NCBI GenBank assembly: GCA_025462725.1
Contig: JAOAPE010000012.1
Location: 124,001-188,000, forward strand
DNA: 64,000 bases
Source of the DNA: Terriglobales bacterium
GTDB taxonomy: Bacteria > Acidobacteriota > Terriglobia > Terriglobales > Acidobacteriaceae
Direction of reading: 5' to 3'
Shown here: positions 34,545-43,371 of the stretch, one piece after another
Layout of the letters: each line of letters starts with the position of its first letter
Numbering within the stretch: the stretch's first letter is position 1
Translations under genes and position numbers: made by a program
The notes under the pieces: model-generated
Told to the model about the DNA's origin: nothing
The model's database searches: none
What the model saw: only the letters and a program-made list of their open reading frames with translations

Positions 34545-36200
34545 TCAACGACTATTTGCGCCTGCCGCTACGGCAGTCGCTGTAGCAGCATCTTTCTTTA
34601 GCCTATGGTCCAGGTTGGCGATGCGCCATCCTGTTTCGAACACCAAGCGATCGACGCGCGCCATTTTATCGAAGTCGATCTTGTCTACTGTGTCCGTGGG
34701 TTTGTGATAGTCCACGTGGATTCCATCGAAGTAGAAGATGATCGGCACGCCGTGCTTTGCATAGTTCCAATGGTCAGAGCGGAAGTAGATGCGGTCCGGA
34801 TGATTCGGATCGTTCAGAAGGTAATCCAGCTTCATCTTTTCAAATTCCGCATTTGTGGACTCGCTGATGGTGTTCAGTTCCGCGCTGATCTTGTCAGCGC
34901 CGATGAGGTAGATGGTGTCTTTGTCGGTGAGTTGTTTGTTGGCTTCGCTGGTGTCCCCGGCTGCTTTGGAGCGGCCGATCATGTCGATGTTCAAGTCCAC
35001 GAGAATCTTGTCCAGCGGAATGACAGGTGAGTCGTCGGTGTTGTATTGCGAGCCCAGCAATCCCAACTCTTCGCCAGCATGGAAGATGATGAACACGGGA
35101 CGTCGCGGAGGATGCATCGCTAGTGCATGAGCGATGGTCAGAACAGAAGTTGTTCCCGAGCCATCGTCGTCAGCGCCGTGATAGATGTCTCCATTCACGC
35201 CTGTCTTCAAGTGGTCATAGTGTGCGCTGAAGGTCACATACTCATCTTTGAGTTGCGGATCCGTTCCATCGAGCGTAGCCACAACGTTCTGAGTTCTTAC
35301 AGTGGCAACATTCAATGCAATGGTCGCCTTCACAGAAGCATTCAGCGCCTTTGAAGCGAGCGGTTCGCCGTTCTTGAGCTTGGCAGCGATTGTGTCAAAG
35401 GTCAGGTCCATCTGCGCCAGCAGCTTTTCTGCGATCGCCGGTCCCAGGGTGACGCCAGGCAGCTTCTTGTCATTGTTAAACGCGAGTCGCACGCTTTCCT
35501 GCTGCAGCACACGCTGCTTGAACGCGTCCGTTTTCATGTTGTTGGCGAAATTTGTGCTTGTGGGCACCGTAATAAGGCCGATCGCGCCGTGCGCTTTGGC
35601 TGCCTCTTGACCGCTTTCTTCATCCTTCAACTTGGAAGGATCAACATCCTTGGGTGCGCCGCGGACGATGATCACCCATTTGCCTTTTACGTCGACGCCC
35701 GAATAGTCGTCATGGTTCAGGCGCGGAGCAGAGATTCCGTACCCGACGAATGCGACGCCGCCTTCAAAGGTTCCGGCACGCGTGCCGGAGTTGGTGAAAT
35801 CTCCGTAGGCGTAATCGGCGCTTTGTCCCGCGATGGTAGCGGTGAGCGAACTCTTGGGCGCGTCCGGTTTGACTGTGATCACTTCGAAGTTCTGCATATA
35901 GGAGCCGTTTTCACCGGCGCCCTTGAAGCCATAGGACTTTAACCGCGTGGCCAGATATTGTGCAGCGACGGCGAAATTCGGGGAGAGCGTGTAACGTCCG
36001 CCCAACTGATCGGAGGCGAGGAATTCCAGGTGCATCCGCAGTTCGTTGGGATTGATGGCCTGCAGCGAGTCCGCCGGGACTTTCGCAAGCTGGGTTTTCT
36101 TGTCAGCCGCGACAAGGTTCAGTGAGGTGCATGCAAGCAGTAATGCGATTATGCCTGCCTGCAATGGGCGAAACGACGGGAGAAAACGATGTATATTCAC
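34545..36200 (-). CDS. Secreted M28-family zinc peptidase with PA domain
   Basis: 551 residues. Signal peptide to about residue 32 (AGIIALLLACTSLNLVAADK). A PA domain lies around 125-260 (SGVDVKGKWVIIVRGAPKDV, AHGAIGLITVPTS). The M28 core follows: FSAHYDHL near 335 and HGADDDGSGTTSVLTIAHAL near 350 (first zinc His and Asp), HAGEELGLLGSQY near 385 (catalytic Glu), NIDMIGRS near 410 and a final HVDYHKPTDTVDKID near 500 with the last His. This is the complete ligand set of a di-zinc aminopeptidase. Periplasmic or extracellular peptide degradation is likely. Its leader contains a terminator-like hairpin (36285-36340). Confidence 0.93.
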   Translation of the reverse strand: MNIHRFLPSFRPLQAGIIALLLACTSLNLVAADKKTQLAKVPADSLQAINPNELRMHLEFLASDQLGGRYTLSPNFAVAAQYLATRLKSYGFKGAGENGSYMQNFEVITVKPDAPKSSLTATIAGQSADYAYGDFTNSGTRAGTFEGGVAFVGYGISAPRLNHDDYSGVDVKGKWVIIVRGAPKDVDPSKLKDEESGQEAAKAHGAIGLITVPTSTNFANNMKTDAFKQRVLQQESVRLAFNNDKKLPGVTLGPAIAEKLLAQMDLTFDTIAAKLKNGEPLASKALNASVKATIALNVATVRTQNVVATLDGTDPQLKDEYVTFSAHYDHLKTGVNGDIYHGADDDGSGTTSVLTIAHALAMHPPRRPVFIIFHAGEELGLLGSQYNTDDSPVIPLDKILVDLNIDMIGRSKAAGDTSEANKQLTDKDTIYLIGADKISAELNTISESTNAEFEKMKLDYLLNDPNHPDRIYFRSDHWNYAKHGVPIIFYFDGIHVDYHKPTDTVDKIDFDKMARVDRLVFETGWRIANLDHRLKKDAATATAVAAGANSR

Positions 36201-36510
36201 GAAAAGATACTAAATGTTGCACCGAATTCTGTCACCGGAGTAGAAGCATGGCTTTGCAACCTTGGCGTAGAACGGGCACAAGAGGAAAAAATAAAACCCA
36301 GCGGCGCTCGTCCTTATGCATGAGGGTCACGCGGCTGGGTGGTCTGGAAGTGCTGAACAGCAGACTAGAGACTGGCGCTGCAACGGGCAAGCGTCAAACC
36401 ACGCCAACTTGCGACTGGAACCCAGAATGCTGTGGATGAACTGTGGGAATCTCGGGCCAAACCTAACCCGGCGCAACTTAACCGGGCGCAATGTGTGATA
36501 ATTCTCGACC
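36201..36510. other. Divergent intergenic region between M28 peptidase and TPR genes
   Basis: 310 bases. It contains a long minus-strand terminator-like hairpin (separate entry) and, close to the TPR gene, two related direct strings TAACCCGGCGCAACT (36464-36478) and TAACCGGGCGCAATG (36479-36493) that could be operator half-sites. No coding capacity found. Confidence 0.5.
36285..36340 (-). terminator. Terminator-like hairpin upstream of the M28 peptidase gene
   Basis: On the minus strand ACCCAGC (36334-36340) pairs with GCTGGGT (36296-36302), enclosing an inner CCT-ATGCAT-AGG arm, and is followed directly by TTTATTTTTTCC. The layout is that of an intrinsic terminator, but it precedes rather than follows the M28 gene, so it would either attenuate that gene's leader or end a short RNA begun near 36500. 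Confidence 0.6.
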
Positions 36511-37500
36511 ATGAAACGCACTTACCGCTTCGTCAGTTCTTTCTTTTCGGCAATGCTCCTTTCATCTACATTGCTGTCGGCTCAAGGCACACAGCAAGCA
36601 CCTGTACAAATGCAAGGTTCGCCTGCTGCGAGCGACTTCTCTGAACCGATCAAGCAGGCGCGGCAACTCAATTCAGAGGGCAAGCAAAGCGAAGCCATTG
36701 ATGCCTACAACAAGATCATCAACTCCGGCTCTGGCAAAGACCTTTACGACGCGCAAATCGGCATCGGCAATGCGCTCGACTTGCAAGGCAAGTACGAAGA
36801 GGCGCGCAAGCATCTTTCTAAAGCCATCGAGATCGCGCCTGCGGAATTAAGGATCCAAGCCCTTAAAGCGATGGCCTTCAGCTACGCCTTTCAGCGCAAT
36901 GCCAAAGAAGCGGCGAAATTCGAGATGCAAGCCTTCAACATGCAGATGAAGGACAACAAATTCATCGACGCAGCCGGTACAGCCAACGAACTTGCGCGCA
37001 TTCAACTTGAGTCCGGCGATATTGATGACGCGTATCGCAGCTACAAGAGTGGCTATGACACCGCGAACAAAGCTCCCGACCTAAAGCCCGCCGACAAAGA
37101 CCTGTGGGACTTCCGCTGGGAACATGCCCTGGCGCGTATCGCTGCGCGTCGCGGAAATAAGTTCGAAGCGCAGAAACATGTTGCTGCAGCGAAAGCCGCG
37201 CTCGACAAAATGAACAATTCCAACCAAGCCGTCTTCTATCCGTATCTCACTGGATACGTCGCCTTCTACACCGGCGACATGAAGTCCGCTATCGCCGACC
37301 TACAGCAGGCCGACCAGAAAGATCCGTTCATCCTCACGCTGCTGGCGCAAGCGTATGACAAGACCGGCGACCACGATAAAGCCATGGACCTCTATCGTAA
37401 GGTGCTCGCCATCAACACGCACAATCCGACGAATGCGTTTGCTCGTCCCATCGCGAAAAAGGCGCTAGGCACGAGTTCAGCTGCTGTTGGCAAATGTTAA
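36511..37500 (+). CDS. Secreted TPR protein
   Basis: 329 residues. Signal peptide MKRTYRFVSSFFSAMLLSST to about residue 27. Tetratricopeptide repeats run from about 50 to 310: ARQLNSEGKQSEAIDAYNKI, QIGIGNALDLQGKYEEARKH, NELARIQLESGDIDDAYRSY, YLTGYVAFYTGDMKSAIADL and LLAQAYDKTGDHDKAMDLYR. TPR arrays bind protein or peptide partners; which partner cannot be told. Stand-alone gene, divergent from the M28 peptidase and convergent with the ferritin-like gene 36 bases away. ATG 36511. Confidence 0.88.
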   Translation: MKRTYRFVSSFFSAMLLSSTLLSAQGTQQAPVQMQGSPAASDFSEPIKQARQLNSEGKQSEAIDAYNKIINSGSGKDLYDAQIGIGNALDLQGKYEEARKHLSKAIEIAPAELRIQALKAMAFSYAFQRNAKEAAKFEMQAFNMQMKDNKFIDAAGTANELARIQLESGDIDDAYRSYKSGYDTANKAPDLKPADKDLWDFRWEHALARIAARRGNKFEAQKHVAAAKAALDKMNNSNQAVFYPYLTGYVAFYTGDMKSAIADLQQADQKDPFILTLLAQAYDKTGDHDKAMDLYRKVLAINTHNPTNAFARPIAKKALGTSSAAVGKC

Positions 37501-37536
37501 AGCCAGAGCCTTTCTCCTAAGCGGATTAATCATCTC

Positions 37537-38757
37537 TTACCGGGCTGCGGCGTCTGCATCCTCCGCTAAATCGCTCAACGTGTCAAAGAACTCCTTGCTT
37601 TGGCCAATAAAGAGCCCGTCCGCCGTAAGGGCCTTAACAGCCGCCATTGCAGCTCCCTGCGTATTCGTCGGACGAATGATCGAACACTTCGGAAATTTAC
37701 GGCTCAAGAATGGACAAGGTTCCGGCATGATCAGGTTCGCCTGCAGAGACTCCGGCTGGTTCGTGGTGAGATCTTTAAATGTAACCGTCGAACCCGTTAC
37801 GGGATCTTTGTCCGTTAACGCAAGAGCATTGCCTGCCTTGTCTTGCCAAGTTTGAAAATGCATTATTTCCGATCCGCCAATACTCAGCAGGATCCTTAGA
37901 ACTTCCACATTTGTCACTCTCTGAGCTAGTGAGGCATAAAGGCTGGTGCCGCCTTGCTCGATGAACGAGAAGTGGAATCCTGCGGTGAATGCGATGGCCT
38001 TGAGGTGATCAGGAATATTCGTAGGATCGATTGTTGCCGGACCTTGCAGATCAGCGTCGGTCCTGGGAATTGCCGTCCGGTTGGTAATGTCGACCGCCTG
38101 CGGAAAGACAAAATTGGGATCAAGGTCAGGATTGGCGTTGTCTACCCGATAGCGGCTCCAAAAACTGGTATCCACATTGAGCTGCATCAGATTGGTTAGC
38201 CGCTTCTTTGATTTGTTTGCTCCCGTAGCTTGGCTGCCCGGCAGCGTGCGAAATGCCTCGAGGCTGATCGTATCTGCGCCTTTTGAGGCAAGATAAGCGT
38301 TGATGAAAAGTTCGTGGCTGAGCTCATCGTCGGTGTTGTCGTGAATATATTGCGCCATGTCAGCGTCAAGAATGGCGAGTGCTTGCGTGTAAAGCGAATT
38401 CCCTCCGGTCGCCGTTGCGAACTCATTGTCCTGGGTTCCTCCAAGTTCCCAATACTGTAGCCAGAGATCGGTCTCAAGGATTTCCGCTGCGGCCAGAAAG
38501 CGAAGGATTGCAGCGTCCCCTCTGTTAAGCGCGCCGCTGGCTTCACGATCATGCGTGAGATTGGCTTCAGAATCTTGGCCGAGTGCGGGCAGTTCCGTTA
38601 GGAGTCCTCCAGTAAGAGTTGCGGCGACTCCGGTAACAACGCTGCTTCTAAGGAATGAGCGTCTGTTGAATTGTATTTTTGTTGACGGGATCTCTTCTCT
38701 CGCTATTGCAGAACCTGTTTCAGACGAAACTGTAGACGATAGATTTTGTGCTTTCAT
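37537..38757 (-). CDS. Tat-exported ferritin-like domain protein
   Basis: 406 residues from ATG 38755-38757, with GGAG nine bases upstream; upstream in-frame codons look non-coding. The Tat signal is NRRSFLRSSVVTGVAATLTG at about 33-52. A ferritin-like four-helix region begins near 80: AILRFLAAAEILETDLWLQY supplies a helix with Glu, ADMAQYIHDNTDDELSHELF the paired helix with E-x-x-H, and later FHFSFIEQGGTSLYASLAQR and SIGGSEIMHFQTWQ another E-x-x-H pair. Such proteins may bind a di-metal centre. A periplasmic oxidative-stress or metal role is inferred. Single gene. Confidence 0.85.
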   Translation of the reverse strand: MKAQNLSSTVSSETGSAIAREEIPSTKIQFNRRSFLRSSVVTGVAATLTGGLLTELPALGQDSEANLTHDREASGALNRGDAAILRFLAAAEILETDLWLQYWELGGTQDNEFATATGGNSLYTQALAILDADMAQYIHDNTDDELSHELFINAYLASKGADTISLEAFRTLPGSQATGANKSKKRLTNLMQLNVDTSFWSRYRVDNANPDLDPNFVFPQAVDITNRTAIPRTDADLQGPATIDPTNIPDHLKAIAFTAGFHFSFIEQGGTSLYASLAQRVTNVEVLRILLSIGGSEIMHFQTWQDKAGNALALTDKDPVTGSTVTFKDLTTNQPESLQANLIMPEPCPFLSRKFPKCSIIRPTNTQGAAMAAVKALTADGLFIGQSKEFFDTLSDLAEDADAAAR

Positions 38758-38882
38758 CGTGGCGCTCCATTTTCGGGGATTCGTTCGCGTCTTGTGATGT
38801 GGTCCCAAATAAGGCAGATGCCAGATGCAAATCCTCCCTCTATCATCCCGAGCGGAGCAGGGAAGACTCAAGACTTTTAATG

Positions 38883-38896
38883 CAGGCACTTGCCTG
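38883..38896. other. Small perfect hairpin downstream of ppdK
   Basis: CAGGCA-CT-TGCCTG, a 14-base palindrome in the 284-base gap between ppdK and the ferritin-like gene. It lies upstream of the ferritin-like gene and could be an operator; its two-base loop is too small for a stable RNA hairpin unless pairs open. Confidence 0.35.
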
Positions 38897-39041
38897 ATCT
38901 TATTCCAACACGCACTGACTCTGCCGTGCCACATGGCGCAAACTCCAGCTGAGCTTTGGTCTGTTTGTGCGACAGTCTTCAAGACTCGCGGAGTCGGAAG
39001 TGCCGTAATCAGGATTATTTATAACTGATCGTCGTCCGTGC

Positions 39042-41777
39042 CTATCTGGTGTGTCCGCTTTCGAGTTTTAGTTTTTCCGCGGCCCCGGCTTGGGCAGCGG
39101 CGAGCCGAGCAGTTAAGACCCGGAATGGCGAACAGGAGACATAATTCATGTGGAGTCCGTGGCAGAACTCTACAGAAGTAGGTTCTCCGCCGTGTTCGCC
39201 GCAGATTCCGATCTTCAAATCTTTGCGCGCTTTGCGTCCGGCGTCGCGGGCGATTCGCATCAGCTTGCCGACACCTTCGCGGTCTAGCATGGCAAAAGGA
39301 TCGTGTTTCAAAATGCCTTGTTCGAGGTATGAGGGCAGGAATTTGTTGATGTCGTCACGCGAGAAGCCGAAGGTAGTCTGCGTGAGGTCGTTGGTGCCGA
39401 AGGAGAAGAACTCGGCTTCCTTGGCGATCTCGCCGGACATCATGGCCGCGCGGGGCAGTTCGATCATCGTGCCCACGAGATATTCCACGCGGTGATTCTG
39501 TTCCTTGAAAACATCTTCCGCAACGCGACGGATGATAGCCGCTTGATGTGACATCTCTTTAAGGGTACTCACCAGCGGAACCATTACTTCGGGAAGAACT
39601 TTGATTCCTTCCTGCGATGCGCAGACCGCGGCTTCGAAGATGGCGCGCGCCTGCATCTCTGAGATCTCGGGTTCGGTGATTCCGAGCCGGCAGCCGCGAT
39701 GTCCGAGCATTGGGTTGATCTCATGCAGTTCGTCAACGCGCCGCAAGAGTGCATGCATCTCTTTGAGTTTCGGTGAGCGCGGTTTGGTGATCTCCAGTTT
39801 GGCGATGTCCACCATCAGGTTCTCGCGGCGCGGCAGAAATTCGTGCAGCGGCGGATCGAGCAGACGGATCGTGACAGGGAAACCGTCCATCGCACGGAAG
39901 ATGCCGAGGAAGTCTTCACGCTGCATGGGCAGCAGTTTGCTTAACGCAACTTTGCGCTGTTTCACGTCTGCGGCCATGACGATCGCTCGCATGTGGTCGA
40001 TGCGATCTTCCGCGAAGAACATGTGTTCGGTGCGGCACAACCCGATGCCTTCGGCGCCGAAGGTGCGCGCGATGGTTGCGTCGCGGGGAATGTCAGCATT
40101 CGCGCGGACGCGCATGGTCCGGAATGGTTCGGCCCAACCCATGAAACGCTCGAGTTCAGGGACGTTCGGCGTTGCAGGAACGGTGTTCAGTTTTCCTTTG
40201 ATGACGCGGCCGGTGGTGCCGTCAAGGGAGATCCAATCGCCGGAGCGGAAGGTCTGTCCTTTGACGGTCATCTCTTCGGATTTTTCATCGATGCCGATAT
40301 CGCCAGCGCCAGCGACGCAGCACTTGCCCATCCCGCGCGTTACGACTGCCGCGTGGCTGGTCATGCCGCCGCGAGAAGTGAGAATGCCAACCGCAACTTC
40401 CATTCCGTGAATATCTTCGGGAGTAGTCTCGGCGCGAACGAGGATCAGCGGCGTTTTGGGGTGCTTCGCATGTTGCTCGACAGCGTCGTCGGCGGTGAAG
40501 ACGATGCGTCCGACGGCTGCGCCGGGGGAGGCGGGAAGTCCGATGGAGAGGACTTCGACAACTCCGTGTTTCTCATCGAGTTGCGGAACGAGGAAATCGT
40601 AAAGCTGATTAGGTTCAACGCGGAAGATTGCGGTGTGCTGGTCGATGAGTCCTTCGTCCACCATGTCGAGCGCAATGTGGACGGCAGCGCGCCCGGTGCG
40701 CTTCCCATTGCGCGTTTGCAACATATATAGACGGCTGTCCTGGATGGTGAACTCGAAATCCTGCATGTCTTTGTAATGGTTTTCGAGGCGCGAGGTGATA
40801 TCGCGAAGTTGTTCATAGACATCGGGCAGGATTTTCTTTAATCCGGAAATCGGAACAGGTGTGCGGATTCCGGCGACCACGTCCTCTCCTTGCGCATTCA
40901 TCAGGAACTCGCCGTAAAACTCTTTGGCGCCGGTGCCGGGGTTGCGGGTGAATCCCACCCCCGTGCCGCTGGTATCCCCCAGATTGCCAAAGACCATCGC
41001 TTGCACGGTGACAGCGGTGCCGAGTTCGTCGGCAATATTGTTGATGCGGCGATAAGTCTTCGCGCGGTCGTTGTTCCATGAACGGAAGACCGCATCGCGG
41101 GCCATGGTTAATTGTTCGAGCGGGTCCTGCGGGAATTGCGTCTTCGTGTGTTTCACGACCACCGCTTTGAATTTTTCCACGACCTCTTGCAGGGCTTTCT
41201 CATCGAGATCAGTGTCGAGGACCGCCTTGCGTTTTTTCTTCTGGGCGTCGAAGACTTCCTCGAACGCATTTTTCGGGATGTCCATGACAACCGCACCGAA
41301 CATCTGGATCAAGCGGCGGTAGGAATCGTAGGCGAATCGGGGATTATTGCTTTTTCGCGCGAGGGCTTTAACTGATTCATCGTTCAGGCCGAGGTTGAGA
41401 ATGGTGTCCATCATGCCCGGCATGGAGAATTTCGCGCCGGAACGCACGCTTACCAGCAGTGGATTGTCGCCACGACCGAGTCGCTGGCCCTGCATCATTT
41501 CCAGTCGTTGCAGGGAATTGTGCATTTGCTGATCGACTTCTTTAGAAGCCGAGCCATTGGACATGTATTCGCGGCAAGCTTCGGTCTGGATAGTAAATCC
41601 GGGAGGGACAGGAAGGCCGGCATTACTCATTTCGGCAAGCCCGGCGCCTTTGCCGCCGAGTTCGTCCTTCATTTTGCCGTTACCTTCGGCTTTACCGCCG
41701 CCGAAAAAGTACGCGTACTTGGTTGCGGGCTGCATATTGGCCGAAAAGTCGGGCAAGGTGGTAGTCTGTGCGCTCAT
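39042..41777 (-). CDS. ppdK: Pyruvate, phosphate dikinase
   Basis: 911 residues from ATG 41775-41777 (MSAQTTTLPDFSA); an upstream in-frame extension covers the promoter region and is unlikely. Interconverts pyruvate + ATP + Pi and phosphoenolpyruvate + AMP + PPi. N-terminal nucleotide-binding domain (GGKGAGLAEMSNAGLPVPPG; VRSGAKFSMPGMMDTILNLG). The phospho-carrier histidine is in GGMTSHAAVVTRGMGKCCVAG-type sequence near residue 470. The C-terminal TIM barrel holds EGIGLCRTEHMFF, GHRGCRLGITEPEI, EYLVGTMIELPRAA and the catalytic Cys motif GICGEHGG. Length fits bacterial PPDK (about 880-910). Transcribed divergently from an XRE/S24-like regulator gene. Confidence 0.96.
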   Translation of the reverse strand: MSAQTTTLPDFSANMQPATKYAYFFGGGKAEGNGKMKDELGGKGAGLAEMSNAGLPVPPGFTIQTEACREYMSNGSASKEVDQQMHNSLQRLEMMQGQRLGRGDNPLLVSVRSGAKFSMPGMMDTILNLGLNDESVKALARKSNNPRFAYDSYRRLIQMFGAVVMDIPKNAFEEVFDAQKKKRKAVLDTDLDEKALQEVVEKFKAVVVKHTKTQFPQDPLEQLTMARDAVFRSWNNDRAKTYRRINNIADELGTAVTVQAMVFGNLGDTSGTGVGFTRNPGTGAKEFYGEFLMNAQGEDVVAGIRTPVPISGLKKILPDVYEQLRDITSRLENHYKDMQDFEFTIQDSRLYMLQTRNGKRTGRAAVHIALDMVDEGLIDQHTAIFRVEPNQLYDFLVPQLDEKHGVVEVLSIGLPASPGAAVGRIVFTADDAVEQHAKHPKTPLILVRAETTPEDIHGMEVAVGILTSRGGMTSHAAVVTRGMGKCCVAGAGDIGIDEKSEEMTVKGQTFRSGDWISLDGTTGRVIKGKLNTVPATPNVPELERFMGWAEPFRTMRVRANADIPRDATIARTFGAEGIGLCRTEHMFFAEDRIDHMRAIVMAADVKQRKVALSKLLPMQREDFLGIFRAMDGFPVTIRLLDPPLHEFLPRRENLMVDIAKLEITKPRSPKLKEMHALLRRVDELHEINPMLGHRGCRLGITEPEISEMQARAIFEAAVCASQEGIKVLPEVMVPLVSTLKEMSHQAAIIRRVAEDVFKEQNHRVEYLVGTMIELPRAAMMSGEIAKEAEFFSFGTNDLTQTTFGFSRDDINKFLPSYLEQGILKHDPFAMLDREGVGKLMRIARDAGRKARKDLKIGICGEHGGEPTSVEFCHGLHMNYVSCSPFRVLTARLAAAQAGAAEKLKLESGHTR

Positions 41778-41779
41778 AA

Positions 41780-41798
41780 AAGTCCCAAAAGGGGACTT
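41780..41798 (-). promoter_or_regulatory. Hairpin overlapping the ppdK ribosome-binding region
   Basis: AAGTCCC (41780-41786) and GGGACTT (41792-41798) form a seven-bp stem with a five-base loop, ending two bases before the ppdK ATG. On the mRNA the GGGACTT arm is the only ribosome-binding candidate, so the hairpin could limit translation. Confidence 0.45.
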
Positions 41799-41886
41799 CC
41801 ACTTAGATACCGGTGCCGAATGTGAGTTGCATGGTAACGAATTCGGCAGAGAGTGGCGCGGAAATTTGAGAGAGTCTGTGTAATCC

Positions 41887-42054
41887 GTTTTCCGGAAAAC
41901 AATAGCCGATTTACTACGATTCCCGTTTTTGCTTGCAATCGTGTAAAAAGCCTGCAATAACTCTTTGTAATTTACGAAAACCTTACAGCAAACTTCATCT
42001 AAGAATGAAGTTGCGAAACCTTCAACGCGTACACTTGTTACGAAAACGGGAATC
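41887..42054. promoter_or_regulatory. Cluster of palindromes between ppdK and its divergent regulator
   Basis: Three symmetric sites are present: GTTTTCCGGAAAAC (41887-41900, perfect 14-base palindrome), the 12-base inverted pair GATTCCCGTTTT (41918-41929) / AAAACGGGAATC (42043-42054), and AACTTCAT-CTAAGA-ATGAAGTT (41991-42012). The first two share a GTTTTCC/CCGTTTT core. They lie where both promoters must be and are candidate operators for the XRE-type protein. Confidence 0.5.
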
Positions 42055-42061
42055 CATCCGC

Positions 42062-42859
42062 ATGGCAGAGTTGAAATCCGGCACTTTTGCAGAATCCATC
42101 TCTGTCGCCGCAGGACGCCGGTTGCGAGATATTCGCGAACGATTAGGCATGACGCTCCGCTCTGTAGAGGACGCCAGCAACCAAGTCGCCGCGAATTTCG
42201 GCAACATTGAGTTTGCCATTCCGCCCAGCCGGCTGTCTGACATTGAGACGAAGGGCGTGCTGCCCAGCATTTATAGGTTGCAATCCTTGGCGATCATTTA
42301 TCGCGTGAGATGGGACGAGGTACTCTCATGGTATGGAATCGACCTGACTGCGAATCCACTCGACATGGCAGTTTCGGGCGCGCCTAGAACACATTTGATT
42401 CAAGGCGCGACAATCCCGCAGGAGATCCATCTTCCGCTGAGATTCGATCCCAGCCTGGATTTTTCAAAGACGGCAAGCCTGGGACTGTTCATCCAAAAAT
42501 GGGGAGTGTTGCCGACTACTTATCTGACCACGTTCGCGTCAGACGATTTCAGTTATGGCTTTGTGGGTAGCCAGGATTACACGATGTATCCCATTCTGCC
42601 GCCCGGATCGTTCATCCAGATCGATCCGTCGAAGTGCAGAGTGCGAAAGGGCCTCTGGAAGTCGGACTATGAGCGTCCTATCTACTTTTTAGAGACGCGC
42701 GAAGAATCGCTCTGCGGATGGTGCTCGATCAAAGATGCAAAGATAATCTTGCAACCGCATCCGATGTCGCCGGCGGAGATCAGGATCATGCGGTGGCCGC
42801 AAGAGGCCGAAGTCATCGGTCAGGTGGTAGGGGCTGCGATCCGTCTTGGAGGCGCTTAG
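42062..42859 (+). CDS. XRE-type regulator with S24/LexA-like C-terminal domain
   Basis: 265 residues from ATG 42062. The N-terminal helix-turn-helix (RLRDIRERLGMTLRSVEDAS, residues ~19-38, continuing SRLSDIETKGVLPSIYRLQS) is XRE-like. The C-terminal part from about 160 (GFVGSQDYTMYPILPPGSFI then IDPSK, YFLETREESLCGWCSIKD) looks like a peptidase-S24 beta fold of the LexA/CI type. No clear Ser-Lys cleavage dyad was identified, so self-cleavage is unproven. Divergent from ppdK, with palindromes between, which suggests control of ppdK and itself. Upstream ATGs at 42005 exist; ATG 42062 was preferred because helix one starts soon after. Confidence 0.8.
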   Translation: MAELKSGTFAESISVAAGRRLRDIRERLGMTLRSVEDASNQVAANFGNIEFAIPPSRLSDIETKGVLPSIYRLQSLAIIYRVRWDEVLSWYGIDLTANPLDMAVSGAPRTHLIQGATIPQEIHLPLRFDPSLDFSKTASLGLFIQKWGVLPTTYLTTFASDDFSYGFVGSQDYTMYPILPPGSFIQIDPSKCRVRKGLWKSDYERPIYFLETREESLCGWCSIKDAKIILQPHPMSPAEIRIMRWPQEAEVIGQVVGAAIRLGGA

Positions 42860-43253
42860 CGCGCCAGTACGTCAGCCTTCGCAAAGCTTTCAACGTAAAT
42901 TCAAAATGCTTCTGTGATCCACCGCCGAGATCGGACGGGATCATGGGCTTACGACTAAGCCACAATTCTTCAACATATTCCTTCTCGGGCAATTGCTGTT
43001 CCGCGGCGTTCTCTTTCACTTCTTCCAGTAGTGTTGCCACCGGTTTACGCAACACGTCGACGAACACTCCGGAGTGAGCAGAACTGAGCGCGGAGCCCGT
43101 GGCCTCCTTTCCGTATCGTTTTGATAGTCCCCAATGTTCGTATTCGCCGGATTCTTTGCGGAGAGCAGCGAGGTACGCGAGCTTGTGCCACATGCCCGGG
43201 ACAACTGACAAAGTCTTTTTGACGAAGTTCTCCAACGTTTCGCTAAAGTTCAC
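42813..43253 (-). CDS. Conserved hypothetical protein, 146 residues
   Basis: Predicted helical, soluble protein: MNFSETLENFVKKTLSVVPG, then MWHKLAYLAALRKESGEYEH and HWGLSKRYGKEATGSALSSA. Its last 47 bases overlap the end of the XRE gene on the opposite strand. The codon pattern and amino-acid composition look genuine. Family name not known to me; related proteins with a L-x-Y-L-x-x-L-R-x-x-x-G-x-Y-x-H-x-G-L motif seem widespread in Acidobacteriota. No functional claim. Confidence 0.65.
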   Translation of the reverse strand: MNFSETLENFVKKTLSVVPGMWHKLAYLAALRKESGEYEHWGLSKRYGKEATGSALSSAHSGVFVDVLRKPVATLLEEVKENAAEQQLPEKEYVEELWLSRKPMIPSDLGGGSQKHFEFTLKALRRLTYWRAKRLQDGSQPLPPDR

Positions 43254-43371
43254 CTAGAGTTCCTGCTTTTCGGAAAAACGTAACATAGCACACACTTTCC
43301 GAACTTCAATCAATTAAGCGCATCCTCGCCTCATGCATCGGCAGATATGCCATGCAACTTGAGGAGGATTT

